Shown here piece by piece: positions 9,035 to 15,507 of a DNA stretch of 64,000 nucleotides. The DNA is from Candidatus Heimdallarchaeota archaeon. GTDB lineage: Archaea; Asgardarchaeota; Heimdallarchaeia; JABLTI01. Made by a program: the position numbers and the translations under genes. The notes beneath the pieces were generated by a model, which worked only from the letters and a program-made list of their open reading frames with translations, was not told where the DNA came from and ran no database searches. Each line of letters begins with the position of its first letter. Within the stretch, counting starts at the first letter, position 1. The DNA is taken from the NCBI GenBank assembly GCA_018238155.1, contig JABCTZ010000022.1, forward strand, positions 1 to 64,000, in the 5' to 3' direction.

Positions 9035-9325
9035 ATGAAACAATCAATAGAAGAAATCAAAAGAAGGATTTTACCAACATTACAACAATACGATGTTGTG
9101 AAAGCATCAGTCTTTGGCTCTCAAGTTAGAGGTGAGGTAGGTGCAAAAAGTGATCTTGATCTATTAGTAGAGTTCTCAGGTAAGAAAAGTTTGTTCGATT
9201 TAGTTAATTTGAAATTTGCTTTAGAAGATTTACTACAATGCAATGTTGATGTTCTAACATACAATTCCATTCATCCATTAATTAAGGATACAATTCTCAG
9301 TGAAGAAGTGGTTATTTATGGTTAA
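9035..9325 (+). CDS. mntA: MNT-type nucleotidyltransferase antitoxin (cassette 1)
   Basis: A small minimal nucleotidyltransferase of the pol-beta superfamily. The signature VFGSQVRGEVGAKSDLDLLVEF contains the GSxxxG and DxD metal-binding residues. In HEPN/MNT pairs this protein AMPylates or otherwise neutralises the HEPN RNase. The frame opens at GTG 9026, but ATG 9035 gives a more usual start; either leaves the domain intact. Its end overlaps the start of the HEPN gene, the standard order for this antitoxin-toxin module. Both genes lie between tRNA fragment copies A and B. Confidence 0.85.
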   Translation: MKQSIEEIKRRILPTLQQYDVVKASVFGSQVRGEVGAKSDLDLLVEFSGKKSLFDLVNLKFALEDLLQCNVDVLTYNSIHPLIKDTILSEEVVIYG

Positions 9326-9662
9326 ACAACCAAAAATTTTCATTCAACACATGCTTGATTCCATTAATCTAATTGAGAAATACCTCAAGGGAAAAAACAA
9401 AGAAGCATTTCTTTCCTCTGAACAACTACAAGATGCGGTTATTCGAAGGCTTGAGATCATCGGTGAAGCTGTGAAAAATCTTCCTGACTCTATCATCAAA
9501 GAGTACTCTGACTTACCATGGAAGCAGATCGCGGGCATGCGTGATATTCTAATACATCAATACTTCGGAGTTGACCTTGACCTTACTTGGGAAGTTATTC
9601 AAGTTGAGTTGCCCAGTTTAAAGGCAAAATTAGACCTTCTGATTAAATCTATTAAAGATTAA
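9318..9662 (+). CDS. hepT: HEPN (DUF86/HepT) toxin (cassette 1)
   Basis: A 114-residue HEPN-domain RNase toxin. The catalytic Rx4HxY motif is visible as RDILIHQYFG near residue 75, with the usual family landmarks VIRRLEIIGEAVKNLP and the preceding WKQIAGM. The Tyr of this motif is the known target of the partner MNT nucleotidyltransferase. ATG 9318 overlaps the last codons of the antitoxin (stop at 9323-9325), implying translational coupling; the longer GTG start at 9300 only adds six residues. All key residues are present, so the toxin looks active. Confidence 0.88.
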   Translation: MVKQPKIFIQHMLDSINLIEKYLKGKNKEAFLSSEQLQDAVIRRLEIIGEAVKNLPDSIIKEYSDLPWKQIAGMRDILIHQYFGVDLDLTWEVIQVELPSLKAKLDLLIKSIKD

Positions 9663-9782
9663 AATAAGTCATAAGCCTAAACTATCATTCTTTTACCTAA
9701 AGAAGAAGTGAGCGCATGAGCTTTAATCTATAATTAATTTAGAAAACTAATTGATGAATTTCAGCATTCTTAAAAGGAAATA

Positions 9783-9817
9783 GAAAATGAGAGCGTAGGG
9801 GGATTTGAACCCCCGCA
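9783..9817 (-). repeat. tRNA-Lys 3' fragment, copy B
   Basis: Direct repeat of the T-arm plus acceptor 3' strand of the tRNA-Lys gene. The GGGGGTTCAAATCCCCC T-arm is perfect; the acceptor has one change (GAGCGTA instead of GGGCGTA on the plus strand). It separates the MNT/HEPN cassette from the AbrB/PIN cassette. Confidence 0.85.
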
Positions 9818-9853
9818 TTTGTATTTCTCTATCAATTTTCATTAATAGAATAT

Positions 9854-9881
9854 CACTCGAAATATTTAATAATTTCGAGTG
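9854..9881. promoter_or_regulatory. 28-bp inverted repeat, likely operator of the AbrB/PIN pair
   Basis: CACTCGAAAT and ATTTCGAGTG form a perfect 10-bp inverted repeat around the AT-rich core ATTTAATA, which itself looks like a TATA box. It ends 20 bases before the antitoxin ATG at 9902. Antitoxins of the AbrB type usually autoregulate by binding such palindromes, so this is a likely operator over the core promoter. Confidence 0.6.
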
Positions 9882-9901
9882 GCACAATCATACTGAGAAC
9901 A

Positions 9902-10150
9902 ATGGCAACTATAAAAGAACACGTCATAAAAATAGGCTCAAAAGGAGAAATCTTTCCACCAAAAGAAATTAGAGAGATGCTTGGATTGGTGAAAGATCAA
10001 CAAATTATCTTAACAGTTCAAAATGATCTATTAATAATAAGGAAAGTATATACAGTGGAAGAGCTTTTAGCTAAACCAGCAAAAGTGAAGATAAGTATGC
10101 ATGCATGGAAGCAATTTAGAAAACAATTAGCAAAGGATGCAGAAAAATGA
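9902..10150 (+). CDS. AbrB/SpoVT-type antitoxin (cassette 2)
   Basis: An 82-residue protein with an N-terminal swapped-hairpin AbrB domain: HVIKIGSKGEIFPPKEIREM followed by LGLVKDQQIILTVQNDLLIIRK. The C-terminal tail (SMHAWKQFRKQLAKDAEK) is a typical toxin-binding helix. Its stop overlaps the toxin start (ATGA-type overlap at 10147-10150). A strong palindrome lies just upstream, consistent with autoregulation. It lies between tRNA fragments B and C. Confidence 0.85.
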   Translation: MATIKEHVIKIGSKGEIFPPKEIREMLGLVKDQQIILTVQNDLLIIRKVYTVEELLAKPAKVKISMHAWKQFRKQLAKDAEK

Positions 10151-10650
10151 AGAAACTGCTTCTGGATACAACATACTTCCTGCCGTTGATAGGGGTTGAG
10201 ATCGAAGGAGTTAATTCAAATTTAGTTCAAGAAATACTAAATGCAGGGGAATATACAATTTCCTTATCGGAGATTTCATTATTTGAATTAGCAGCAAAAG
10301 GAGCAAAAATAGCCAGAAAGATGGAACTGACATACCAAGATGTCCTAAGAGGAATAGATACAATAAGACTTGATAAGGAGATTAGGATAGAGAGTTGGAC
10401 ACAGAGCCCAGCAATACTTGAAACGAGTTTTAACATACGTGCATTACATTCAGATTATGCAGATTGTATCATAGTGGCAACAGCAATATGTTCAAATGAC
10501 ATTCTAGCAACATACGATAAAACGTTAATAGAAAAAATAGCAAAAGATGAAGAAATAATCGCTGAGATAGAAAAAATAAATCCGGAATTCAGAATCTGGT
10601 TAGGGGATTTGAAGAAGAAAAGTTTAGGGATAGAAGAATTAAAGAAGTGA
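10147..10650 (+). CDS. vapC: PIN-domain RNase toxin (cassette 2)
   Basis: A 167-residue VapC-like PIN domain nuclease. Acidic active-site positions are visible: LLLDTTYFLPLIG at the N-terminus, SLSEISLFELAAKG (Glu), and HSDYADCIIVATA plus LATYDKTLIEKI at the C-terminus. PIN toxins cleave tRNA or rRNA. It is coupled to the AbrB antitoxin by a 4-base overlap. The stop codon at 10648-10650 directly abuts tRNA fragment copy C, so the cassette has no slack at that end. Confidence 0.88.
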   Translation: MKKLLLDTTYFLPLIGVEIEGVNSNLVQEILNAGEYTISLSEISLFELAAKGAKIARKMELTYQDVLRGIDTIRLDKEIRIESWTQSPAILETSFNIRALHSDYADCIIVATAICSNDILATYDKTLIEKIAKDEEIIAEIEKINPEFRIWLGDLKKKSLGIEELKK

Positions 10651-10685
10651 GAAAATGAGGGCATAGGGGGACATGAACCCCCGAG
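10651..10685 (-). repeat. tRNA-Lys 3' fragment, copy C
   Basis: Direct repeat of the tRNA-Lys 3' end with three substitutions (GGGCATA in the acceptor and ACATGAA in the T-loop on the plus strand). It starts at the base after the PIN toxin stop codon and bounds cassettes 2 and 3. Confidence 0.8.
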
Positions 10686-10712
10686 TAACTAATACACAAA
10701 ATAAATTATTCA

Positions 10713-11102
10713 TTAGGAAAGAAATTTATTCTCTTTAAGATAATTTTTCATTGTTATAATATAGTCTTCATCTACCTTGAGTTGTTCTTCAGCATCCGCT
10801 TTTGTTAAAACCAATCCCACACTATAATCACCCTCTAACCATCTATCATATGCTTCATTCAATGCTTTACCAAATCCCTTGTCTAACTCACCAGTTTTTA
10901 TAAAATGTTGTCCGAAAAAACTGATCGTCCCTTTATGGGAGGAAGCAGTGATATTCTTAGTTAAGAGAATGGCTTCAGTGATGACAAACATAGAATAATA
11001 ACATCTGGAAACACAGCTTGCATAATCTCCATCCTCAAGGACTAGCTTTGCAGTTCTAAGAAATCTTTCAGCTTTAGTGATGAAATCAGACAAATCAAAC
11101 AA
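10713..11102 (-). CDS. HEPN-domain protein (cassette 3)
   Basis: HEPN domain of the class found next to MNT nucleotidyltransferases: FITKAERFLRTAKLVLEDGD, the family hallmark SCVSRCYYSMFVITEAILL, ASSHKGTISFFGQHFIKTG, and the C-terminal DYSVGLVLTKADAEEQL. This class often lacks the full Rx4H RNase motif, and no RxxxxH is obvious here, so catalysis is uncertain. The frame stays open upstream to 11174, but the extra residues only mirror the MNT gene; TTG at 11102 gives the conserved start. It overlaps the end of the MNT gene. Confidence 0.8.
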   Translation of the reverse strand: MFDLSDFITKAERFLRTAKLVLEDGDYASCVSRCYYSMFVITEAILLTKNITASSHKGTISFFGQHFIKTGELDKGFGKALNEAYDRWLEGDYSVGLVLTKADAEEQLKVDEDYIITMKNYLKENKFLS

Positions 11103-11418
11103 GAGAGATACCTTCCTCTTTAACAGTGAGGATAAAGGGAGAATGATAATCGTTATAGAAGGATTCAGGAACAACGATAACAGAAACTAGCTCATCATTG
11201 TCCATAAGAATCTGCCATAAAATATCACTAAGACTATTGCGAACAGTAATTCGATTAAGGTCATCAGTGATAACAACAAGGAGATCAATATCAGAATTCT
11301 TGGTAGATTCACCACGAGCTTGGGAACCATATAATAAAATTTCTTTGACCTTTAAACCATAATTTTCAAGTAAGAAAATTTTAACCGGCTCAAGGATTTT
11401 TGCTAGATGGGCATCCAA
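11095..11418 (-). CDS. MNT-type nucleotidyltransferase (cassette 3)
   Basis: A 107-residue minimal nucleotidyltransferase with the motif ILLYGSQARGESTKNSDIDL, giving the GS and DxD metal and nucleotide-binding residues. It differs clearly from the cassette 1 MNT protein, so the two pairs are not recent duplicates. It precedes and overlaps the HEPN gene and forms the second HEPN/MNT module of the array, here on the opposite strand to cassette 1. Bounded by tRNA fragments C and D. Confidence 0.85.
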   Translation of the reverse strand: MDAHLAKILEPVKIFLLENYGLKVKEILLYGSQARGESTKNSDIDLLVVITDDLNRITVRNSLSDILWQILMDNDELVSVIVVPESFYNDYHSPFILTVKEEGISLV

Positions 11419-11514
11419 GATATATCACTCCAACAACACTCAATAATAAATAATACACAATTACTGTTTATAAAAACATTCACAAAAAATACTAAGGAAA
11501 AAAGGAAAGAGAAT

Positions 11515-11554
11515 GAAAATGAGGGCGTAGGGGGATTTGAACCCCCGACCTTTT
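11515..11554 (-). repeat. tRNA-Lys 3' fragment, copy D
   Basis: Perfect copy of the tRNA-Lys 3' end from the variable loop through the T-arm and acceptor and a few bases beyond (ATTTTC). The bases before GGTC (TAAAA) resemble the end of intron 2 of the intact gene (ATAAA), so this copy matches the intron-containing form. Confidence 0.9.
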
Positions 11555-11601
11555 ATTCATTCATAAAGTATTCTAAAAAGAAAATGGAAGAACTTTTTTA
11601 C

Positions 11602-12105
11602 CTATTTTTGAATCTTAAAAGTACTCTTCAATTTGGCGAAAGAGTTCAAAGTAGAAAAAATCAATAAACCTTCCTTTTTCATCAGAACAGTATCTAATCG
11701 TTTAAAGTGATAATCATCAACTAAAATAACTTCACAATTAAGATTAAGGGCAGTTGCAAGATGTAACGCGTCAGAAGCGTACATATTATAATCCTTTATT
11801 ATTCGTTTTGCTAATTGAAGGTTTTCAACAGTAACCTGCTCAAGTATAAGTTTCTTTTTATTTTCGAGCCTTTTAAGATCGGTGTCAATAAATAATTGTA
11901 ATTGTTCAGCTTCAACAGCGCTTAATTCGTCTTGATTCACCCGCTTCTTTATTCCGCGAGTAATTTCCAGATGACTCCAATGAGAGCTAATACATTGAAA
12001 TTGAGTGTGAGTGAGACAGGATTCAACTAAAGAACTACCAACTTCATTATAGAACAAGTTCCAGAGAGCAGAGCTCTCTAAGTAACAATCAATCTTCCTC
12101 ATCAT
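11602..12105 (-). CDS. vapC: PIN-domain RNase toxin (cassette 4)
   Basis: PIN-fold toxin of about 166 residues from the ATG at 12105 or 12102. Active-site landmarks are KIDCYLESSALWNLFYNE (Asp), SSHWSHLEITRGIKKR (Glu), YASDALHLATALNL (Asp pair) and VILVDDYHFKRL. The frame is open upstream to 12240, but that part lies over the antitoxin gene and has no family residues. It overlaps the antitoxin stop by about 15 bases. Sequence similarity to the cassette 2 PIN toxin is low, so it is a separate toxin. Confidence 0.85.
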   Translation of the reverse strand: MMRKIDCYLESSALWNLFYNEVGSSLVESCLTHTQFQCISSHWSHLEITRGIKKRVNQDELSAVEAEQLQLFIDTDLKRLENKKKLILEQVTVENLQLAKRIIKDYNMYASDALHLATALNLNCEVILVDDYHFKRLDTVLMKKEGLLIFSTLNSFAKLKSTFKIQK

Positions 12106-12325
12106 GAAGAGCCTCAAGACCTTGCAGCTTTTGTTGCTTTTTCGAAAAATAAGCTCGTACCTCGGATCGAGTTTTCCAGGGTAAGGATTTGAGCTTTTCC
12201 TCTTGCATGAGCTCATAAAGACCAGCTTTAAGAGCATCACTAATTGAAGAGTAGCGACCTTTCGCTATCAATGTTTCAAGGAATTTCTTCTCCTCATCAT
12301 TTAATCGGACTGAAGCAACCTCCAT
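12089..12325 (-). CDS. Ribbon-helix-helix antitoxin (cassette 4)
   Basis: A 78-residue CopG/ParD-type antitoxin. Strand EVASVRLNDEEKKFLETLI and helices YSSISDALKAGLYELMQ form the ribbon-helix-helix DNA-binding domain; the charged tail from about residue 45 would bind the PIN toxin. The gene precedes and overlaps the toxin. A 10-bp perfect palindrome lies 22 bases upstream of the ATG, as expected for an autoregulated module. Confidence 0.85.
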   Translation of the reverse strand: MEVASVRLNDEEKKFLETLIAKGRYSSISDALKAGLYELMQEEKLKSLPWKTRSEVRAYFSKKQQKLQGLEALHDEED

Positions 12326-12346
12326 AGCATCACAACAAAAGAATAA

Positions 12347-12356
12347 ACAGTACTGT
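12347..12356. promoter_or_regulatory. Palindrome upstream of the RHH antitoxin
   Basis: ACAGTACTGT is a perfect 10-bp palindrome 22 bases upstream of the antitoxin ATG, followed by TATACTAAATACATA, which could hold the TATA box. RHH antitoxins bind short palindromes, so this is a candidate operator. Confidence 0.35.
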
Positions 12357-12436
12357 ATACTAAATACATAGCTGTAAACAAATAAATTCTTTTCGTTCGT
12401 TCTATATTTAATAAAGAAAAAATACTAAGAGAAATA

Positions 12437-12474
12437 GAAAATGAGTGCGTAGGGGGATTTGAACCCCCGACCTA
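12437..12474 (-). repeat. tRNA-Lys 3' fragment, copy E
   Basis: Copy of the tRNA-Lys 3' end with one acceptor change (GTGCGTA for GGGCGTA). On the tRNA strand it reads CTTAGGTCGGGGG, which matches the spliced exon junction (TCCTT joined to AGGTC) for eight bases rather than the intron end found in the intact gene. Confidence 0.85.
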
Positions 12475-12610
12475 AGATAAAAATTTGTGATAGTTGTTTT
12501 TTTTTTAAATTTAGATTATTAATCCCCATTCATCATCATAGAAAGATATTATTTTAAAAACTCATTTTAAATTGACAGTGAAGGACAGCTAAATTCAGGG
12601 GAAGTGAATA

Positions 12611-12799
12611 ATGAAAGAAAGAATAGTAACGAAAGGAAACAGCCACTTGCCAAAAATAAAAAAAAGGATACAAGCTAATTATAAATCATACACATCCACA
12701 CCGTTTTCACTGTCATTTGCTGCTTTTGCACAGAGCTCTTTCACAGTTCTCATAGAAAAATATATGAGTTTGCTAGAGCTCCAATCATTCTTGTGGTGA
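12611..12799 (+). CDS. Possible small protein, 62 aa
   Basis: A short reading frame with a purine-rich AGGGGAAG a few bases before its ATG. The protein has a basic N-terminus and a mildly hydrophobic centre (PFSLSFAAFAQSSFTVLI), with no recognisable family. It lies in cassette 5 ahead of the membrane protein gene. Its small size and lack of homology make it uncertain. Confidence 0.3.
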   Translation: MKERIVTKGNSHLPKIKKRIQANYKSYTSTPFSLSFAAFAQSSFTVLIEKYMSLLELQSFLW

Positions 12800-12917
12800 A
12801 AGCTTTTTAATCATATTTAGTTTTAACCAAATTAAGTAGAGAAGATTATTATCAAAGTGGATTTACTTCACAAAAGTTTGAAAAACGGTATTTGTATATC
12901 GAGAGAAGGAATACAGG

Positions 12918-13886
12918 ATGAAAAAGCGAAGAAAAATAATAGAACTATTTTCCTTGTTTGTAATTCTCATATTACTTTTTGGGTTTCCAACTTACGTTCT
13001 CATTACTAATAATTCAGAAGACATCAAACATGAGACCAACAGATGGGCAATAATTGAGGATTACGATGGAAATCAGTTAGCAATTGACGCATTCAATAGT
13101 AGTATTTGGAATGAGTTACGAAAAGATTGGAAAGAGTTACGAAAGGATTCTGGAACGAATCTCAGTGCTCCAATGTTTATATTTGGACTTGTTGTATCTT
13201 ATGATAACTCGTGGCAGTTTCGATTTGAACCTTCAACAGTGTCTTCTACTATAGGGTATATTAAAGAACCCTCATATACAATTATCGAAATTGCAAATAA
13301 CTTGGAATGGCATTTATCTCAAAGGATTCCTATTGAAATAGAGTCTATTCGATTTTTTAATTTTCAAAATGCTGGAATGGTTATACTAATTATTGATGTG
13401 ATAGTATCCATTGTATCAATAATAACGTTCAGTTTGTATTTATTTTCAAAAAGAGAGAGAAGAAGATATAAAACGATAAAAGAAGCACTATTGGTTGCTA
13501 AGGAAACTCCAGAAGAAATCTCTTTTGCCTTGCTCTCACAAAAAGTAGATTTGAAACAAAAACAAATAGAGCACTTGATAAAAAAGAAAAATCTGAAAGA
13601 AGACCTGGGTTTACAAATCAACGATGACCGTATTCAATTTAAGGATTTGATTTATTCAAAAAGTATCTCCCAGATAGAAGAACAGTTGAGTAATTTCCTT
13701 CAAGTATCAATTAATCAACTTACACTTGAACACTATAGTAAGCTCTTTCAGTTTAAAAATGAGTTACAGGAAGCGTTAGCATATTTTGAAGAGTCTTTCA
13801 ATATAGAAAAACAAAAGCAAATTGAAACAAAAATCGAAGTGATAACGAATCTTCTGGAAAGTATCACATTAGATGATTTTAAATGA
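12918..13886 (+). CDS. Membrane protein with C-terminal coiled helices, 322 aa (cassette 5 cargo)
   Basis: I do not recognise the family. A transmembrane segment or signal anchor occupies residues 8-30, then an extracytoplasmic domain of about 120 residues, a second membrane segment near 155-177 (MVILIIDVIVSIVSIITFSL) and a basic, helical cytoplasmic tail with Gln/Glu-rich coiled-coil character. A small internal tandem duplication (NELRKDW, KELRKDS) is visible near residue 75. It is the main gene of the cassette next to the intact tRNA and is not obviously a toxin or antitoxin, although the two-membrane-segment layout would suit a membrane effector. That idea is speculation. Confidence 0.7.
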   Translation: MKKRRKIIELFSLFVILILLFGFPTYVLITNNSEDIKHETNRWAIIEDYDGNQLAIDAFNSSIWNELRKDWKELRKDSGTNLSAPMFIFGLVVSYDNSWQFRFEPSTVSSTIGYIKEPSYTIIEIANNLEWHLSQRIPIEIESIRFFNFQNAGMVILIIDVIVSIVSIITFSLYLFSKRERRRYKTIKEALLVAKETPEEISFALLSQKVDLKQKQIEHLIKKKNLKEDLGLQINDDRIQFKDLIYSKSISQIEEQLSNFLQVSINQLTLEHYSKLFQFKNELQEALAYFEESFNIEKQKQIETKIEVITNLLESITLDDFK

Positions 13887-14022
13887 AGAGTTGAATAAGC
13901 CACACACACGCACCATTCTACGATATGGAAAATGGAGTGTTCATAGTAGTAAATGGAGAGGACAGAAATGAGCCAATAAAAATGAAAAGATGGATGAATA
14001 AAGAAAAGAAAAAAGGAAAATG

Positions 14023-14158
14023 AGGGCGTAGGGGGATTTGAACCCCCGACCTTTATCCGATAAGAGAGTACTTCTCTTTCTCTAAGGATGTTTCCGATTG
14101 GAGATTTCTTCTCTTTTTCTTAAGAGTCCTCCGCTCTGCCTGTCTGAGCCATACGCCC
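14023..14158 (-). tRNA. tRNA-Lys(CTT) with two introns
   Basis: Read on the minus strand: acceptor GGGCGTA pairs with TACGCCC; D-arm GCTC/GAGC with AGACAGGCA loop; anticodon stem GAGGA, loop CTCTTA then A, giving anticodon CTT; T-arm GGGGG/CCCCC with loop TTCAAAT. The stem partner TCCTT is found only after removing 31 bases following position 37, and the variable loop AGGTC only after removing another 31 bases between TCCTT and AGGTC. Removing both leaves a normal 74-base tRNA-Lys. Intron 2 contains a perfect 6-bp hairpin (AAGAGA/TCTCTT). CCA is not encoded. Reading it as tRNA-Leu(TAA) fails on D-stem spacing and lacks a long variable arm. Its 3' end is the source of repeats A-E. Confidence 0.8.
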
Positions 14159-14411
14159 GTGTTTTTTTCTGTATTTCTTTTGCTGTTTCTTTTATTTTTT
14201 AAATGTTCCCTTTGTTAGTATTTTTCTTTTTTTGTTTCCTTTTCTTCCATCTATCTCCTCATTTTTATTTAGTCTTCTCTCTCTTCACTATCTAATACAC
14301 TGAATTTTCCTTAATTTATTTAATAATAAGCTGTCAATTATTGACAAGATTAATACTTCCATTCCAAGAGTTTTTTTAAGTAAAAAACGAATAGTATTAC
14401 TGTGAGGATAT

Positions 14412-14603
14412 ATGACTGTAAAAGTTAAAGATTTGACAGTAGAAGAGCTACAAAAATTAATTTCTCAAACGATGAGTGATGTTGTAGAAGATTTATTGTA
14501 AGATACAGCTTGTCTGTCAAGCGAAGAATATGTACAATCAATAGAAGAAGCTAGAAAAGATTACAAGAGAGGCAAATTAACGAAACTAGAGGATTTGCCT
14601 TAA
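14412..14603 (+). pseudogene. Broken antitoxin-like gene
   Basis: A 63-residue frame interrupted by TAA at codon 30 (14499-14501). The start (MTVKVKDLTVEELQKLISQT) and end (LSSEEYVQSIEEARKDYKRG) match the layout of short archaeal antitoxins that pair with RelE or PIN toxins. In intact relatives an acidic residue would be expected at the stop, so GAA to TAA is the likely change. No toxin gene follows, so the pair is lost. It lies on the 5' side of the tRNA, outside the repeat array. Re-initiation after the stop is possible but no start codon is well placed. Confidence 0.6.
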
Positions 14604-14673
14604 CTTGCGAAATTGTATTGTAGTATGATTAGTTTAGTGGTTGTCCATTTATTTCCAGCGAGTAATGCGCTAT

Positions 14674-15171
14674 TTACCACAATTTAAACTTATGACCCAG
14701 AATTGTTGCGGCTTCTGAGTAATGCGCATTTGGCAGAAGATCTTTAGAGCCTTGTAAGTTTTCTAGCATTATCAATGCACCAACGAACTCTTGTTGTTTG
14801 TATAATTTTTCTTCTGTTTTCCACTTTTGTAATCGTTCCAGATGGTTTTTCATAATATCATCTGTTTTAGGTCCTGAGAAGCTTGTTAGAATAATTGAAC
14901 TGTTTCTTATTATTCTCTCCAAATCGAATTTTGTTATTAATTGAAATCTGTCCATAAACTCTCTTGAAAGTTTGATCATTTTTCCTGTAGAGGCTGTTAT
15001 TGTGTATGGTTTTGGTAGTAACTCTTTTTCTTTATTTTCAAAAGCAAACCCAGCTTTTGCTTGTATAAACTCGGTTTTCCCACCAGGGGGCATTTTAATA
15101 AACACCCACAGACCATATTTTTTCAGATATTTTGTTCCAATTTTGTATTCTTTCCATGGATTTTTTGACAT
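14674..15171 (-). CDS. Hypothetical protein, 165 aa
   Basis: Not recognised. A soluble basic protein with an N-terminal beta-rich half (LWVFIKMPPGGKTEFIQAKA) and a helical C-terminal half (NHLERLQKWKTEEKLYKQQE). No catalytic motif is evident. It ends 70 bases from the end of the broken antitoxin gene, on the opposite strand, so it is not that antitoxin's partner in an operon sense. Confidence 0.55.
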   Translation of the reverse strand: MSKNPWKEYKIGTKYLKKYGLWVFIKMPPGGKTEFIQAKAGFAFENKEKELLPKPYTITASTGKMIKLSREFMDRFQLITKFDLERIIRNSSIILTSFSGPKTDDIMKNHLERLQKWKTEEKLYKQQEFVGALIMLENLQGSKDLLPNAHYSEAATILGHKFKLW

Positions 15172-15507
15172 AATACATAGTAATTGCTTTCAGACTCATA
15201 TACCTTTTTCAAAATAGGTCGAACATTTTTTGAAATATAACACTAATTTTAACAATAGACTTTTTTTTGATAGGCAAATGATAGGTTTTATCAAAAATTT
15301 TTGCTTCATTCGTTTGCTCGAAAACTATTTATTAACTCAAAAACACTCTTACTTTATAGTTAAATCAATTAATTTATTGGTAAAATTAAAACTTAGGGAA
15401 GATAGTCAGTTATTGGGAGATTTTAGATTTTACTCTGAAATGCAACCGTACTAAATTCTTCTAGACAATTTTTAACCAATCTAAAAAAATAGCATAGGTT
15501 TACAAAC
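15172..15507. other. AT-rich gap with no supported gene
   Basis: About 335 bases between divergent genes. It is very AT-rich and should contain the promoters for the minus-strand 165-aa gene and for the broken LVIVD gene. A plus-strand frame here lacks a plausible start context and protein-like composition. I see no RNA gene or repeat. Confidence 0.4.

Noticed and set aside
8809..12474. tRNA fragments as separate functional tRNA halves (split tRNA)
   Set aside because: All copies lack a partner 5' half, vary in the acceptor stem, and are joined to toxin-antitoxin cassettes; attachment-site remnants explain them better.
14023..14158. tRNA-Leu(TAA) reading of the intron-containing tRNA
   Set aside because: The loop CTTAAGA can be read, but the D-stem to anticodon spacing is two bases too long and no class II variable arm can be formed; Lys(CTT) fits fully after removing two introns.
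15230..15454. 74-aa plus-strand frame
   Set aside because: No ribosome binding site, AT-driven Phe/Leu/Asn composition and no recognisable features.
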